Below are positions 8,704-16,797 of a stretch of 64,000 nucleotides of DNA, piece after piece. Where the stretch lies: positions 36,432-100,431 of the forward strand of contig DATDCV010000404.1 of assembly GCA_036524155.1 (NCBI GenBank). The letters are read 5' to 3'. A program made the translations under genes and the position numbers. The notes under the pieces were generated by a model. That model saw only the letters and a list, made by a program, of their open reading frames with translations. It did not search any database and was not told the origin of the DNA. The DNA comes from DATDCV01 sp036524155. Lineage in GTDB: Bacteria > Verrucomicrobiota > Verrucomicrobiia > Limisphaerales > UBA8199. The first letter of the stretch is position 1, and each line of letters begins with the position of its first letter.

Positions 8704-10800
8704 ATGCGCTTCAGAACCTCTGCCGTTTGGATCATGCTGGTCCATTGCGGGCTGGCTTGGCCGGCGTTTGCAGTCCGTCCAACCACCGCCGAGTTTGAGC
8801 TGCGGACAGCCTGGCTGCAGGATCACATCGCCACCAATGAGTCCATCTGGCCCCTCTCGTTTAGCTATGACCAGCGACCCGCGACGGATCTACTGCGAAA
8901 ATGGAAACGGGAACATTCCTCCCGGGCGACCGGGCCAGGTTGTGTCGATCACACTCTGGTTTTCACCGATCCGGTCACCAGCCTGCAGGTCCGCTGCGAG
9001 ATCGCTGAGTACACGCACCACCCCGCAGTGGAGTGGTTGGTGGCTTTCGAGAATCGAGGCGCACAAGACACCCCCCTCCTGGAAGCGATCCAGGCTCTCG
9101 ACTGCCTGGTGCCCTCGCTCACTAACGGCCCGACCCTGCACTACGCGCGCGGAGCGGTCTGCTCCTTCGACGATTTCCAGCCCTTGACGGAAATCCTCAA
9201 ACCCGGCACGCGCGTGCAGGTGCAGGCCGGCGGCGGGCGTTCCTCAAGCGATTTCCTGCCGTTCTTCAACCTCGAAAGTCCTCCGCGCGGCTTGATAGCG
9301 GGGATCGGGTGGTCCGGCGAATGGGCCGCGGAGTTCCGCGCCGAGGCGCCGGGCCGGACGCGCATCATGGCCGGTCAGGCATTGACCCGGTTGAGGCTGA
9401 AGCCCGGCGAGAGGATTCGTACGCCGCGCGTTGCCCTCTTGTTCTACGAAGGCGACTGGGTGCGCGGTCAGAATCTGTGGCGCCGTTTTGTTCTCGAACA
9501 CCATCGGCCCGCGGTCAACGGCAAGCCGCTTGATCTACCACTGTTCAACGGCAACTGGGGCGGGACCAGCGCCGAGCATCATCTGGCCAATATTCGCGCT
9601 ATTGCCCGGCACGACCTCCCGGTCGAGTTCTATTGGATCGACGCCGAGTGGTTCGGTGAAGGCCCGTGGTATGTAAATCCCGGCAACTGGCAGCCGAAAA
9701 AGCAGCTCTACCCCGACGGCTTCAAACCGCTCAGCGATGCCTTGCACGAAACCGGCCGCAAGCTCCTGCTGTGGTTCGAGCCGGAGCGCGTCTGCGAAGG
9801 CACTACCTGGCACCGCGAGCTCGGCCGGTGGCTGTTGAGCGTTCCCACCGAACGGCGCGTCTATCGCTGGGAGAAGCAGACTTTTCCGGATTGGGTGAAG
9901 TCCGAAAGCCTCCGCAACCAGATTAAGGAGAATGACCGCCTGTTCAACCTGGGAAACCCGGAGGCGCGACAATTCCTCACCGATTTCATCTCCGACCGCG
10001 TCGGCGCCTGGGGCCTGGACTGCTACCGCCACGATGCCAACATTGCGCCTCTCGAATTCTGGCGGGCAGCCGACACGTCCGAACGACAGGGCCTCACCGA
10101 GATCCGCTGGGTGGAGGGGCTCTACGCTTTCTGGGACGAGCTGCTTCGCCGCCATCCGCACCTGATCATCGACAACTGCGCCAGCGGCGGGCGCCGCATT
10201 GATCTCGAGACAATGTCGCGCAGCGTTCCTCTGTGGCGGACGGATTTCCCGGGCGACCCGGTCGCGAAACAATGCCACACCTATGGCATCTCTTTCTGGG
10301 CGCCGCTCAATGGGACCGGGGCCGTCAATCCCGGACGCGACAGCCAATACGCGCTCCGCAGCAGCTTGTCGAGCACTCTGGCCTTCGGCCTGTTCGGCAA
10401 CGGCGACGCGCCCCAGGCCGGCCCGCCGCCACCTGACTTTCCCTTCGCCCGGGCCAGGTCGGCGCTAACTCAATGCCGCGACTTGCAGCGCTATTTTTTG
10501 GGAGACTATTATCCGCTCACCTCCTACTCCAAAGCTCCCGACGTTTGGCTCGCCTGGCAGTTCGACCTGCCCGAGAAAGGCGAAGGCATGGTCCAGGTCT
10601 TTCGCCGGTCGGAAAGTGTCTATGAATCCGCGCGGTTCAAGTTGCGCGGCCTTGATCCGAGCCATCGCTACCTGGTGAAGAACAGTGATTCCGGCGAGGC
10701 CCGGACTCTTTCCGGCCGCGACCTGCTGGAGACCGGCCTCCCGGTGTCGATCGAGCAGCGGCCGGGTGCGGTGGTCTTTACGTACGAAAAGACAGATTGA
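8704..10800 (+). CDS. Secreted GH36-type glycosidase, third divergent paralogue
   Basis: A 698-residue exported protein (signal peptide MRFRTSAVWIMLVHCGLAWPAFA) beginning four bases after the previous gene. It keeps the GH36 layout without an NPCBM domain but is the most diverged of the three: EFYWIDAEWFGEG replaces the WWMDAGWY type motif, WFEPERV is kept, the predicted nucleophile is Asp444 in YRHDANI, and the predicted acid/base is Asp514 in WRTDFPGD after NCASGGRRIDLE. An insertion of about 30 residues follows WFEPERV (ELGRWLLSVPTERR to FPDWVKSE). Both catalytic acids are present, so it should be active. The changed first motif and the insertion suggest another alpha-linked sugar or linkage. 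It shares the C-terminal sandwich motif GLDPSHRYLVKNSDSGEA with its neighbours. Confidence 0.88.
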   Translation: MRFRTSAVWIMLVHCGLAWPAFAVRPTTAEFELRTAWLQDHIATNESIWPLSFSYDQRPATDLLRKWKREHSSRATGPGCVDHTLVFTDPVTSLQVRCEIAEYTHHPAVEWLVAFENRGAQDTPLLEAIQALDCLVPSLTNGPTLHYARGAVCSFDDFQPLTEILKPGTRVQVQAGGGRSSSDFLPFFNLESPPRGLIAGIGWSGEWAAEFRAEAPGRTRIMAGQALTRLRLKPGERIRTPRVALLFYEGDWVRGQNLWRRFVLEHHRPAVNGKPLDLPLFNGNWGGTSAEHHLANIRAIARHDLPVEFYWIDAEWFGEGPWYVNPGNWQPKKQLYPDGFKPLSDALHETGRKLLLWFEPERVCEGTTWHRELGRWLLSVPTERRVYRWEKQTFPDWVKSESLRNQIKENDRLFNLGNPEARQFLTDFISDRVGAWGLDCYRHDANIAPLEFWRAADTSERQGLTEIRWVEGLYAFWDELLRRHPHLIIDNCASGGRRIDLETMSRSVPLWRTDFPGDPVAKQCHTYGISFWAPLNGTGAVNPGRDSQYALRSSLSSTLAFGLFGNGDAPQAGPPPPDFPFARARSALTQCRDLQRYFLGDYYPLTSYSKAPDVWLAWQFDLPEKGEGMVQVFRRSESVYESARFKLRGLDPSHRYLVKNSDSGEARTLSGRDLLETGLPVSIEQRPGAVVFTYEKTD

Positions 10801-10949
10801 GGTCGTGATGAGTTCGCCACCGCATTAAGTCATCCCGGTTTCCAGAAGGGCGATTGCCTCATACCGTGGCAAACCCCTCTGGCGCGTGAACATCGTGGTT
10901 GGTGTGTTCAGGCTGGAAAGTCAAGGACCGGCCCTGATAGCATTCCGCG

Positions 10950-12227
10950 GTGCCGAATGAGCAAAAGTCCTCACTGCCGACTGGATTCGGCGGCCGATTA
11001 GTGCGCCGCGTCGTCGCCGCGGACGCCGATCCACGCAATCCAGAGATCCGCGCCCGATTGGGCGAACTTGAGGGCTATGTTAGCCTGGTCATCAGCATCC
11101 TGCTCTCGACTGCCAAGTGCGTCACCGGCTTTCTCTCTGGCAGCATTTCGTTGCTGGCCGACGCCGTCAACAATCTGGCTGACATCGGCAGCAGCCTCAT
11201 CATCGCGCTTGGCTTTCGGTGGTCGCGCTCTCCCCGTGACCGGGCGCATCCCTTTGGCCATGGCCGCGTCGAGCAGGTCGCCACGCTGTTGCTGGCGATT
11301 TCCCTCCTGGCCGTGGCGTGGAAGGTAGCGTCCGCCGGCATCGGACGGTTGATGGACCCAAAGCCCTTCACGGCGTCACCCTGGATCCTCGCCATCGTTT
11401 TCGGCACGCTTGCCATCAAAATTTGGCTCGCCGGTTTCGCCCGGTCTCTGGCCCTCGCCACCCGGTCCCACACCCTGCAGGCCGACGCGTGGAACCATAC
11501 CTATGACATCGTCTGCACCAGCCTCGTGGTGGCGGCTCTCGTAAGCGAACGCATGGGATGGGACGCGGTGGACGGCTGGGCCGGCCTCGCGGTGTCGCTG
11601 TTCATCGCCTACACAGGTATCGCCTTCGGCTGGCGGGCCATCAATACACTTATCGGCGAGGCACCCGGCATCGATAAGCTGCGCCACATTCGCGACTTGG
11701 CAGTGTCTGTTCCCGGGGTGTTCAGCGTCCACGAGATCATTCTGCATTCCTACGGCGACACCTCCATGATTTCCCTCCATGCCGAAGTGGACGCTCGCCT
11801 GTCGGCCCTCGAGGTTCACGACCTGGCCGAACGCGTGGAGAAGACGATCGCCGATGAGTGGAATGCCAAGGTCATCGTGCATGCCGATCCCGTGGACCAC
11901 GCTCATCCCGCTTACGCCGCGGCAGCGGCTGCGATTACCGAGTGGGTCCACGGACACCCGGAGATCATCGGTTTCCACGACCTGCGATTATCCGGTGGCC
12001 CCGAGTCGCTGGAGTGTGCCATTGACTTGGTCGTTCGGCAGGAACGGCCGTTCGCTGACTTCGACACCCTGCTTTTGCAGGAAGCCCGCCAAATGGGCCG
12101 CCGCCTTCCTGAGATCAAGCGTTTTGTTCTCGGCATCGAACCCGAGTTCGCCAGCGACCGCGAGCATCGGCGCATCTTTCACCGCCAGGGGGAGGACCTT
12201 GTGCTGAGCCCTAAGGTCCCTGTCTAA
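10950..12227 (+). CDS. Cation diffusion facilitator (CDF) family metal transporter
   Basis: A 425-residue inner-membrane transporter with a GTG start. Six helices are expected, with the HPFGHGRVEQ motif between helices 2 and 3 and a cytoplasmic metal-sensing domain after LIGEAP (residue 230 onward), followed by a second ferredoxin-like repeat to the C-terminus. CDF proteins export divalent cations in exchange for protons. The positions that normally form transport site A are N74-x3-D78 in helix 2 and N182-x3-D186 in helix 5, so an Asn stands where zinc transporters usually have Asp or His. The metal is therefore not predicted. It is 149 bp from the GH36 cluster, with no obvious promoter motif seen, and converges with the next gene. 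Confidence 0.9.
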   Translation: MPNEQKSSLPTGFGGRLVRRVVAADADPRNPEIRARLGELEGYVSLVISILLSTAKCVTGFLSGSISLLADAVNNLADIGSSLIIALGFRWSRSPRDRAHPFGHGRVEQVATLLLAISLLAVAWKVASAGIGRLMDPKPFTASPWILAIVFGTLAIKIWLAGFARSLALATRSHTLQADAWNHTYDIVCTSLVVAALVSERMGWDAVDGWAGLAVSLFIAYTGIAFGWRAINTLIGEAPGIDKLRHIRDLAVSVPGVFSVHEIILHSYGDTSMISLHAEVDARLSALEVHDLAERVEKTIADEWNAKVIVHADPVDHAHPAYAAAAAAITEWVHGHPEIIGFHDLRLSGGPESLECAIDLVVRQERPFADFDTLLLQEARQMGRRLPEIKRFVLGIEPEFASDREHRRIFHRQGEDLVLSPKVPV

Positions 12228-12367
12228 ACCTGCCGCTCCTTCTCCGCCACCGCCCCCAACAGCCACCGACCAACCTGGTCGTGCTGACGTTTCACTACGG
12301 CCGAAAGTACGCAACGACTCGCGCCTTCAATATAGCGGAGCTTTCCATCCGCCCCTCGGATTAAGAT

Positions 12368-13915
12368 TCAGTTCTTCTGATACGCCTCCGCCTCGTCCGC
12401 TGTGGCTGGCGCGGGCCAAACCATGTCCTTGCGTTCCCAAATCATGCGCAGGTTGGTTTTGCCCGGCGGCAGACTCGCATCGCCGCCGTCATCCTTCCCG
12501 TCCTCACCCACGGAATACAATAGAAAGCCGCCCTCCGGCTGCCGCCGATATCTGAGGGACCCACCATCCATGTAATCGACCGGCACGGAAGGTAGAAATT
12601 CCGGCACCAGCGCGCTTAGCGACTGCGGCGCTTCGCCATGGCGAACCTGATACCGCTTTAACGCGATGGCCGTAAGCACCAGCGATCGCTCCGTCTCAGC
12701 TCGCATTGCTCGCACGAAGACCCGGGACAGCGTGGCGACCGACATCACACTGGGATAACGCAGTCGGTCGTATGATCCTCGGCTCTCGAACTTGAGGATC
12801 AGGTCGTCGACCGCCGGCGCCAGTTTTCGCAGCGACTGTTCGCGGCCCGCTTGCCGCCCCAACGCTATCAGTTGCTCCAGGTATTGCAGGTACCGCAACT
12901 GGTCCTGGTCCAGCCAGGCCAACCGCCAAAGCGGGCAGTACACCTTCTTTTTCAGAAAATCTGCTGTCGCTTCCCCACCCGGCAAATCCCGCAACCACCG
13001 TTCCCAACTCGGGCGGTCCTCCGCGCCCAGGAATGCCTCCATGCCGTAAAGAACGCCTTCTGTCTCCTCGTTGGATTTGCGCATGAGATCGTAAGAACAC
13101 TGCGCGAACACGCGCTCCCCCTCCAATGCACGCACTATGTTCGTAAGGAACCCCTGCCTTTCCCACGCCTGCTGGATGCGGGCCAGATCGTCATCCGTCC
13201 ACCGGTCGGCCTGGAGAGCTTCCCAGGTGTCGACCGTGGCGACCCCCCCAACGGCGTCGCGAACCAGTTCGCTGATCACGATCCCATCTCGTGCCAGAAA
13301 CCGGGGCAGGTCGATCTCGCTGAGCAGGTCTTCGACGACCTCGCGGGGTCTTCCCTCATGGAGCCCCAGTTGGACACTCGAGCCGAACCAATGAGCTAGC
13401 GTCTTGGGAACCAGCAGGTGCGGAAAACGGGCTCTGGGACCGAGTGAAGGATCGAATTCACAGTCGAGCACCGGCTTTGCCATCGCGCCGGCAATTCTCT
13501 TCAGAGTGGCTCGGTTCGCCTCGAGATCTTCCGCCAACTGCTCCCAATGGTTAGTGACCTTGTTTTCGACCCATTCCACTTGTTGGAAGCAGATGACTCC
13601 GTGCCCGGCCGGCGTCAGAACCATTCGCGGCGGATGGGTGTTGGGAAGAATCACACCAGCATTCAGCTCTGTTGCCGCCACCAGGACCTCCGGCGCCCCG
13701 TTCTCCCCCGACGCAGGCAGTAACCTGAACTCGCGCGCACTCAGTTTTTCGCCGCGGGCGCTGAGCGCGCGCTTGTACCGCGCAAGTGAAACGCTTCCGC
13801 GCGCGTGCTCGACAATGAAAAACCCCATTACCACCACCGCCAGCGAGAAAGCCCCCAACAGCGTTTTGTGCCGCTGCGCCCAGGCGCCTATTTCGCGAAG
13901 CCACTGGTGATCCAT
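12368..13915 (-). CDS. Uncharacterised membrane-anchored protein
   Basis: A 515-residue protein that I do not recognise as a named family. It has one N-terminal transmembrane segment (about residues 19-36, TLLGAFSLAVVVMGFFIV) with Trp/Arg-rich residues before it, then a soluble, probably extracytoplasmic, helical region rich in Trp, Arg and Leu. The C-terminal 90 residues contain QVRHGEAPQSLSALVPEFLP and FLLYSVGEDGKDDGGD. The latter resembles the C-terminal region seen in many planctomycete and verrucomicrobial secreted proteins with a pseudopilin-like ending. Coding bias and the length of the open frame support a real gene. It stands alone between convergent and co-directional neighbours, so context gives no clue. 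Confidence 0.7.
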   Translation of the reverse strand: MDHQWLREIGAWAQRHKTLLGAFSLAVVVMGFFIVEHARGSVSLARYKRALSARGEKLSAREFRLLPASGENGAPEVLVAATELNAGVILPNTHPPRMVLTPAGHGVICFQQVEWVENKVTNHWEQLAEDLEANRATLKRIAGAMAKPVLDCEFDPSLGPRARFPHLLVPKTLAHWFGSSVQLGLHEGRPREVVEDLLSEIDLPRFLARDGIVISELVRDAVGGVATVDTWEALQADRWTDDDLARIQQAWERQGFLTNIVRALEGERVFAQCSYDLMRKSNEETEGVLYGMEAFLGAEDRPSWERWLRDLPGGEATADFLKKKVYCPLWRLAWLDQDQLRYLQYLEQLIALGRQAGREQSLRKLAPAVDDLILKFESRGSYDRLRYPSVMSVATLSRVFVRAMRAETERSLVLTAIALKRYQVRHGEAPQSLSALVPEFLPSVPVDYMDGGSLRYRRQPEGGFLLYSVGEDGKDDGGDASLPPGKTNLRMIWERKDMVWPAPATADEAEAYQKN

Positions 13916-14037
13916 TTTGGCAAAAACCTATCTTTCCGCCGGCGCGGTTCGCCGCAGCCGGCAACTGCTCCGCTTTTCATTATTCACGCACCAGTGCCAA
14001 ACCGCGAGCTGCAAAGGAGATACTCAGTGGTAATGGA

Positions 14038-14607
14038 TCAGCGCGGCGCGGCTGGCCGCGGACGAGCAGCAGTATTTGTGGTGGACACCGGACGGGGTCT
14101 TGGCGATGACCCTCCATCCAAGGCATCTGAGACGTCCATGGCTTCGTTGACTTCACCCATCGGTCCGGGGCGCCCTCCTTTGCTCTGGGAAGCTGCAGCC
14201 CCTGCGGGAGGACTCGCGCCCGGCTCTTTCTCCAAGGCACCCGTTAGCAGGGGAAGCCCATAGAAATAACCGGCACCACCGAGAGCGGCAACCACCACGA
14301 GCAGGAGTCCATATTTCAGGAGGCCGCTATCACTTCGAGGTGGAGGTGGCCGGTACAGGTTGATTGGAGCCGGAGCGTGTGCTGTGGACCGCGGGGTCTG
14401 GGCGGCGCCTGTGGGGAGCTTCGGCCCGGTGGCTTTTGGAGCGTTGCCGGCCGGGACCGCAGGGACTGGAGCGGCCGATGGAGCTCTTACCCTCGGCACC
14501 ATGATGAAGCTGTGGCAGGTCGGACATTCGAGCTGATGGCCGGCCCAGGATTCACCACAGGAGAAGTGCTGCCCGCATTCCGAGCAAGAGAATTTCATGT
14601 CGGCCAT
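14038..14607 (-). CDS. Zinc-ribbon protein with Pro/Ala-rich linker and one membrane helix
   Basis: A 189-residue protein of unknown function. Residues 7-33 form a zinc ribbon with two Cys pairs (CSECGQHFSCGESW, then ECPTCHSFIMVP). A low-complexity Pro/Ala linker of about 60 residues follows, then one transmembrane helix (KYGLLLVVVAALGGAGYFYG, about residues 98-117) and a Gly/Pro/Ser/Arg-rich tail. Such ribbon-linker-helix proteins are common and uncharacterised in Verrucomicrobiota and Planctomycetota. The ribbon would sit in the cytoplasm if the N-terminus is inside. MKFSC, three codons downstream, is an alternative start. Confidence 0.72.
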   Translation of the reverse strand: MADMKFSCSECGQHFSCGESWAGHQLECPTCHSFIMVPRVRAPSAAPVPAVPAGNAPKATGPKLPTGAAQTPRSTAHAPAPINLYRPPPPRSDSGLLKYGLLLVVVAALGGAGYFYGLPLLTGALEKEPGASPPAGAAASQSKGGRPGPMGEVNEAMDVSDALDGGSSPRPRPVSTTNTAARPRPAAPR

Positions 14608-15053
14608 AGAGACCTGCCTTTCCGGGAGCGCGCAAACGATGGCGCCACATTCGTTGATCGGGGAGCGGGCACGGGCCCATTTACATCACCGTCAGAGCCA
14701 TGCGTCAAGCTCTTGTAACCGGGTAGCCCGGGACGAATTTGAATCGATTCCCGTAGCCTGGGGAGAGAATTCGCTGGACTGAGACTTCACGCTTCGAACT
14801 CTTGAACCGGCCGAATTCTTCTCCCTCTCCCCCGCCAATCCGCGGATTGGCGGGGAAGGTCGGGGAGAGGAGGCCCTTTCTCTTTTCTGTGCTGCGGTTC
14901 ACGGGGTGAACGGGCTGGGTGTGAAAGAAAACTGGATAAAACGGGAGCGTGTGTTCGAACCCCACGCCGGGCGGCACCGGCGATACCGCGGACGACACGC
15001 CCGCTACCGCGAGTTCCCAAACGCTGCGCTGCCTTTGATGACGCACTGCTAAG
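14608..15053. other. Intergenic region without a supported gene
   Basis: No reading frame here shows credible protein features. The region contains a perfect 26-bp palindrome (14830-14855) within pyrimidine-rich then purine-rich flanks, and ends where the second family A repeat begins. A leftward 113-codon frame across it has no domain and is judged spurious. Confidence 0.6.
14830..14855. repeat. Perfect 26-bp palindrome
   Basis: The half-site CCCCGCCAATCCG is followed at once by its exact reverse complement, giving a loopless dyad. CTCTCC on the left and GGGGAGAGG further right extend the symmetry imperfectly. It could be an extruding hairpin, a protein-binding dyad, or the core of another dispersed intergenic repeat. 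No second copy is seen in this window. Confidence 0.8.
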
Positions 15054-15275
15054 TATCGCCTCAGTCTTGGGTCGGAGCGCCGATTTCTAATCGGCTTAAG
15101 CGAGCCGACGGCCGATGGTAAGCCGAGTGCAACTCGGCGCTCCGACCCAAGACTGAGAAGGTGTGAAAAAATTGGCGAAGCGGGAGTAAATGTTCAACAC
15201 CCACGTTGAGAGCCAACTACTTGCGATTGCCAATTTCGGCTCTTTTCAATTTTTTCACACCTTCTGAGGGGGTAC
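15054..15275. repeat. Family A palindromic repeat, copy 2, interrupted
   Basis: Bases 15054-15157 match copy 1 up to the final CTGAG of the right arm. The sequence then breaks, and CTGAGGGGGTAC resumes at 15264. Removing 15158-15263 and one CTGAG restores a normal family A end. The shared hairpin GCCGATTTCTAATCGGC is at 15079-15095. The middle arm and TGCAA loop are the same as in copy 1. Confidence 0.9.
15158..15263. mobile_element. 106-bp MITE-like insertion inside a family A repeat
   Basis: The element starts with AAGGTGTGAAAAAATTG (15158-15174) and ends with its exact reverse complement CAATTTTTTCACACCTT (15247-15263), giving 17-bp perfect terminal inverted repeats. It is flanked by direct repeats of CTGAG (15153-15157 and 15264-15268). 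The other family A copies at this point have a single CTGAG followed by a G run, which is the empty site. It encodes no protein. These are the hallmarks of a non-autonomous transposable element moved by a transposase encoded elsewhere. The family of that transposase is not known. Confidence 0.8.
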
Positions 15276-15279
15276 ATTG

Positions 15280-16641
15280 CTAAGGCATTTCCTTTACACG
15301 GATTCGGCGATATTCCATTTGGCCGCGGTCGCCTTCGAGGCCGATCGGGCCGGTCGGCGGGACTTTGAACGCCGCTTCGAGAAATTCGCCGTTGCAGGTG
15401 CAGAGAGCTTCACTGCCTTTGACCGTGACGACAACTTCGTTCCAATCTTGCGGCCGGTATTGCTTTAGCTGTTTGTAGGGACCCGCGATTAGATAATCGC
15501 GGCATTGCAGTTGGTTCCCCCGAATGAAGATGCCGCTGTCGGCATTAGGCGTCGCCCGGAATTCAAGTTTCAGTATAAAGTCCTTGGGGAATTCGCGCGT
15601 CGTCCAAAGCGCCTGAATCTTTCGTCCTTCGGGCGGCGTAGTTACGATCAACCGGCCGTTCCTGGCCGCATAACGTCCATCTGCGCTCACAGCTTTGCCG
15701 TCGAAATTGACCGCTTTAGTCACGATCGGCCACTCCGCCGCGTTTGGATCGTTTTTGCGCCAATTCCTGGCCGCCTCGATATCGGCCTGCGTAGTCGGCC
15801 GGTAGCCCCACCCGGTCAAATCCCGTCCGTTGAATAGAGGCTCAAAGCCCGGCTCCGGCGTAAAGGTGTCGGGCTCAGTCTCAAGAAAGCCAAGGGTCGC
15901 AAAAATGGGGCGGAGCGCGGCGGCCCATTTGGCGTAGGCGATTTTGTTAGGGTGGAGCAGGTCGGGAAACTCCTCCGGTTTGGCGTCGCCCTGGGCGTTG
16001 GCGAAGAGCGGCCAGGTCTCGACCAGCGTGACCTGCGCATCCCCTTTGACGGCCGTCGCGTATAGCTGATTGATCTTTTTGATCTTATCCGCCGGCCGCT
16101 TTTTGGTTTCGGAACTGGGAAAGACCTGACAAAGCACAATCGGCATCCTGGGATTGTGCTCTTTGAGTTTGGCGAGGATGAGTTTCAGATTGGCGACGGC
16201 GGTTTCAGGTTCAGCGTTCTCTTCGAGATCATTTGTGCCTATGAGGATGATGGCAGCGATGGGGTTCAGCGCCAGAACGTCGCGCTCCAGGCGGATTAGC
16301 ACGCCGCGAGTGGTGTCGCCGCTGATGCCGCGATTGGCCAGTTTCACGCCGGGGAAACTGCCGCCGAAATCGTCGCCCCAGCCCTGGGTGATGGAATCGC
16401 CAACGAAGACCACGGCATTCTGGTCCTGGCTAACGCGTTGGGCCCAGGCGCTCCGCCGCTCGAGCCATAGCTTCTGGAACCAATCATAGCGCCGGATCGG
16501 GCCTGTGCCGGGAAGACCGTCGTCCGTCGCCGGGATCCGCAACGGCGATTCCGGAAGTGGCACTGAAGGGGCCTGCGCCTGCGAGGCAAGAGCACCCAGC
16601 AGCGGAACCAGCAGAGACCCTATACGGGCGGTCGATTTCAT
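15280..16641 (-). CDS. Secreted SGNH-type hydrolase fused to a DUF1080 (3-keto-disaccharide hydrolase) domain
   Basis: A 453-residue exported protein starting at MKSTARIGSLLVPLLGAL (signal peptide); 28 further upstream codons are open but lack signal features. Residues about 65-265 form an SGNH/GDSL hydrolase: block I GDSITQGW, block II NRGISGDTT, block III GTNDLEE, block V DLLHPN with the catalytic Asp-His pair. Residues about 270-450 form a concanavalin-like DUF1080 domain (FEPLFNGRDLTGWGY, then NADSGIFIRGNQLQCRDYLI). SGNH enzymes often deacetylate carbohydrates, and DUF1080 proteins are assigned to hydrolysis of 3-keto-glycosides. A fusion suggests coupled removal of ester groups and glycan binding or cleavage. 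The gene ends five bases from the interrupted repeat. Confidence 0.88.
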   Translation of the reverse strand: MKSTARIGSLLVPLLGALASQAQAPSVPLPESPLRIPATDDGLPGTGPIRRYDWFQKLWLERRSAWAQRVSQDQNAVVFVGDSITQGWGDDFGGSFPGVKLANRGISGDTTRGVLIRLERDVLALNPIAAIILIGTNDLEENAEPETAVANLKLILAKLKEHNPRMPIVLCQVFPSSETKKRPADKIKKINQLYATAVKGDAQVTLVETWPLFANAQGDAKPEEFPDLLHPNKIAYAKWAAALRPIFATLGFLETEPDTFTPEPGFEPLFNGRDLTGWGYRPTTQADIEAARNWRKNDPNAAEWPIVTKAVNFDGKAVSADGRYAARNGRLIVTTPPEGRKIQALWTTREFPKDFILKLEFRATPNADSGIFIRGNQLQCRDYLIAGPYKQLKQYRPQDWNEVVVTVKGSEALCTCNGEFLEAAFKVPPTGPIGLEGDRGQMEYRRIRVKEMP

Positions 16642-16797
16642 AATTTCTATTGCGGCGAGAATGAACCGCTCCGGCCCCCAAGGCAACCACTGACGGCGGT
16701 GAGCGTCTTGCCTGTGTCTGATCAATTCTTTCCCGACGTTGCAGAAAGGCAGAGACAGGCAGGATGCCGGCCCTACGAGACGAGGCGCGGCTGGTTG

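Noticed and set aside
14705..15046. Leftward 113-codon frame in the intergenic stretch
   Set aside because: No domain, unusual composition, and it runs through a perfect palindrome.
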